Assembly (NCBI GenBank): GCA_025935475.1
Contig: JAICVE010000166.1
Location: 1 to 6,400, forward strand
Reading direction: 5' to 3'
Source: Nitrospira sp.
Lineage (GTDB): Bacteria; Nitrospirota; Nitrospiria; Nitrospirales; Nitrospiraceae
Length of the DNA: 6,400 nucleotides
Shown here: one piece after another, positions 5,535 to 6,400 of the stretch
Layout: each line of letters starts with the position of its first letter
Position numbering within the stretch: the stretch's first letter is position 1
The notes under the pieces: model-generated
The model's input: only the letters and a program-made list of their open reading frames with translations
Told to the model about the DNA's origin: nothing
The model's database searches: none
Translations under genes and position numbers: made by a program

Positions 5535-5542
5535 CTGTCTTC

Positions 5543-6400
5543 ATGGATATTTCTAAGCTGTTGACGTTTTCGGCAAAGGAAGGCGCGTCGGATTGCCACA
5601 TCAGCGCCGGCGAGCCGCCCATGATCCGCCTCCATGGAGACCTCAAAAAACTGGACCACCCGCCGTTGACCGCAGAAGAAACCCATGCGCTCGTCTACGA
5701 CATGATGAGCGACGCGCAACGAAAGAACTTCGAGGAGAAACGCGAGTGCGACTTTTCATTCGAATTGGGCGACATCGCACGGTTCCGCGTCAACGTCTTT
5801 GTCCAGAATCGTGGACTCGGTGCCGTGTTCCGGAACATCCCGACCGAGATCATTCCGATGGAGAAGCTGGGGCTCCCGCCAATCGTCCGTCAGCTCTGCG
5901 ACAAGGAAAAAGGCCTGATCCTCGTGACCGGTCCGACCGGCTCCGGCAAGTCCACCACCCTCGCCTCGATGGTGGATTACCTCAACAACACTTTCGAAGG
6001 CCACATCATCACCATCGAAGACCCAATCGAGTTCGTTCATAAAACGAAAAAATGTCTCGTGAATCAGCGTGAGCTCGGCGTTCACACGCTGTCCTTCACC
6101 AATGCGCTGAGATCCGCGCTCCGCGAGGATCCCGATATCATCCTGGTGGGAGAAATGCGCGACCTCGAAACAATTCAGCTCGCCCTGACGGCCGCGGAGA
6201 CCGGGCACCTCGTCTTCGGCACCCTGCACACCTCCAGCGCACCGAAAACCATCGACCGCATCATCGACGCCTTTCCTCCGGCCCAGCAGTCTCAAATCCG
6301 CACACAGCTGTCGGAGGCATTGGAAGCCGTCATCACGCAAACGCTGCTCAAGAAGAAAGCCGGAGGCCGAGTCGCCGCCCTGGAAGTCATGGTCGCCACC
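5543..6400 (+). CDS. pilT: type IV pilus retraction ATPase PilT (runs off right edge)
   Basis: PilT is a hexameric secretion-superfamily ATPase at the cytoplasmic base of the type IV pilus; it depolymerises the pilus and drives twitching. The first 286 codons are present. The N-terminal PAS-like domain (about 1-110) includes GASDCHISAGEPPMIRLHG. The RecA-like core has Walker A GPTGSGKST (130-138, Lys136), the Asp box ITIEDPIEF (156-164), the Walker B segment DIILVGEMRD (198-207) with catalytic Glu204, and the His box TGHLVFGTLHT (220-230, His222 and His229). LTAAETGHLVFGTLHTSSA and the FVHKTKKCLVNQRE segment match PilT closely rather than PilB; PilU would usually have ATGSGKS at Walker A. The window ends at EVMVAT (281-286), just before the expected AIRNLIRE motif, so that retraction-specific element cannot be checked. 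It follows bioF after 120 bases with no shared function. No other pilus gene is visible. Confidence 0.96.
   Translation, partial: MDISKLLTFSAKEGASDCHISAGEPPMIRLHGDLKKLDHPPLTAEETHALVYDMMSDAQRKNFEEKRECDFSFELGDIARFRVNVFVQNRGLGAVFRNIPTEIIPMEKLGLPPIVRQLCDKEKGLILVTGPTGSGKSTTLASMVDYLNNTFEGHIITIEDPIEFVHKTKKCLVNQRELGVHTLSFTNALRSALREDPDIILVGEMRDLETIQLALTAAETGHLVFGTLHTSSAPKTIDRIIDAFPPAQQSQIRTQLSEALEAVITQTLLKKKAGGRVAALEVMVAT

Noticed and set aside
5756..6340. 194-codon minus-strand open frame inside pilT
   Set aside because: It is entirely antisense to the conserved PilT ATPase core, whose frame has all its motifs. The antisense translation has no recognisable domain.

Overview
The window looks like ordinary chromosomal DNA from a GC-rich, Gram-negative, pilus-bearing bacterium. 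Tight gene packing, Shine-Dalgarno sites such as AGGAGG and AAGGAG, a periplasmic MltD-type murein transglycosylase and a PilT retraction ATPase all support this. The pairing of an AGAT-type class V aminotransferase with SerA, and the wording of the proteins, remind me of Nitrospira (Nitrospirota). That assignment is recall-based inference and was not tested by any search.

Layout. Positions 1-1698 (minus strand) hold a two-gene unit: a class V PLP aminotransferase followed 11 bases later by serA, which runs off the left edge. A 240-base divergent intergenic region (1699-1938) carries a promoter facing each way, an 8-bp inverted repeat and a small TTCG-loop hairpin. An MltD-like lytic transglycosylase with a signal peptide, SLT domain and LysM domain (plus strand) follows, up to 3294. 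It converges, across 58 bases, on a minus-strand gene for a YfgM-like membrane-anchored TPR protein (3353-4117). That gene diverges from bioF (plus strand, to 5422) across a compact intergenic region, where two promoters appear to share one -10 region. Finally pilT starts at 5543 and runs off the right edge after 286 codons, just before its C-terminal AIRNLIRE-type region would be expected.

Function. SerA and the aminotransferase plausibly carry out the first two steps of the phosphorylated serine pathway (3-phosphoglycerate to phosphohydroxypyruvate to phosphoserine). The aminotransferase could instead handle glyoxylate. MltD and the TPR protein act at the cell envelope, BioF starts the pimeloyl-to-biotin ring assembly, and PilT powers pilus retraction. 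The genes are mostly separate transcription units rather than one system.

I saw no RNA gene, CRISPR array, insertion sequence, phage gene or defence system, and no sign of an undescribed system. The points worth a second look are regulatory: the bidirectional promoter at 4159-4195, the repeat-rich divergent region at 1814-1888, a probable near-leaderless mltD transcript, and the start choice of bioF.
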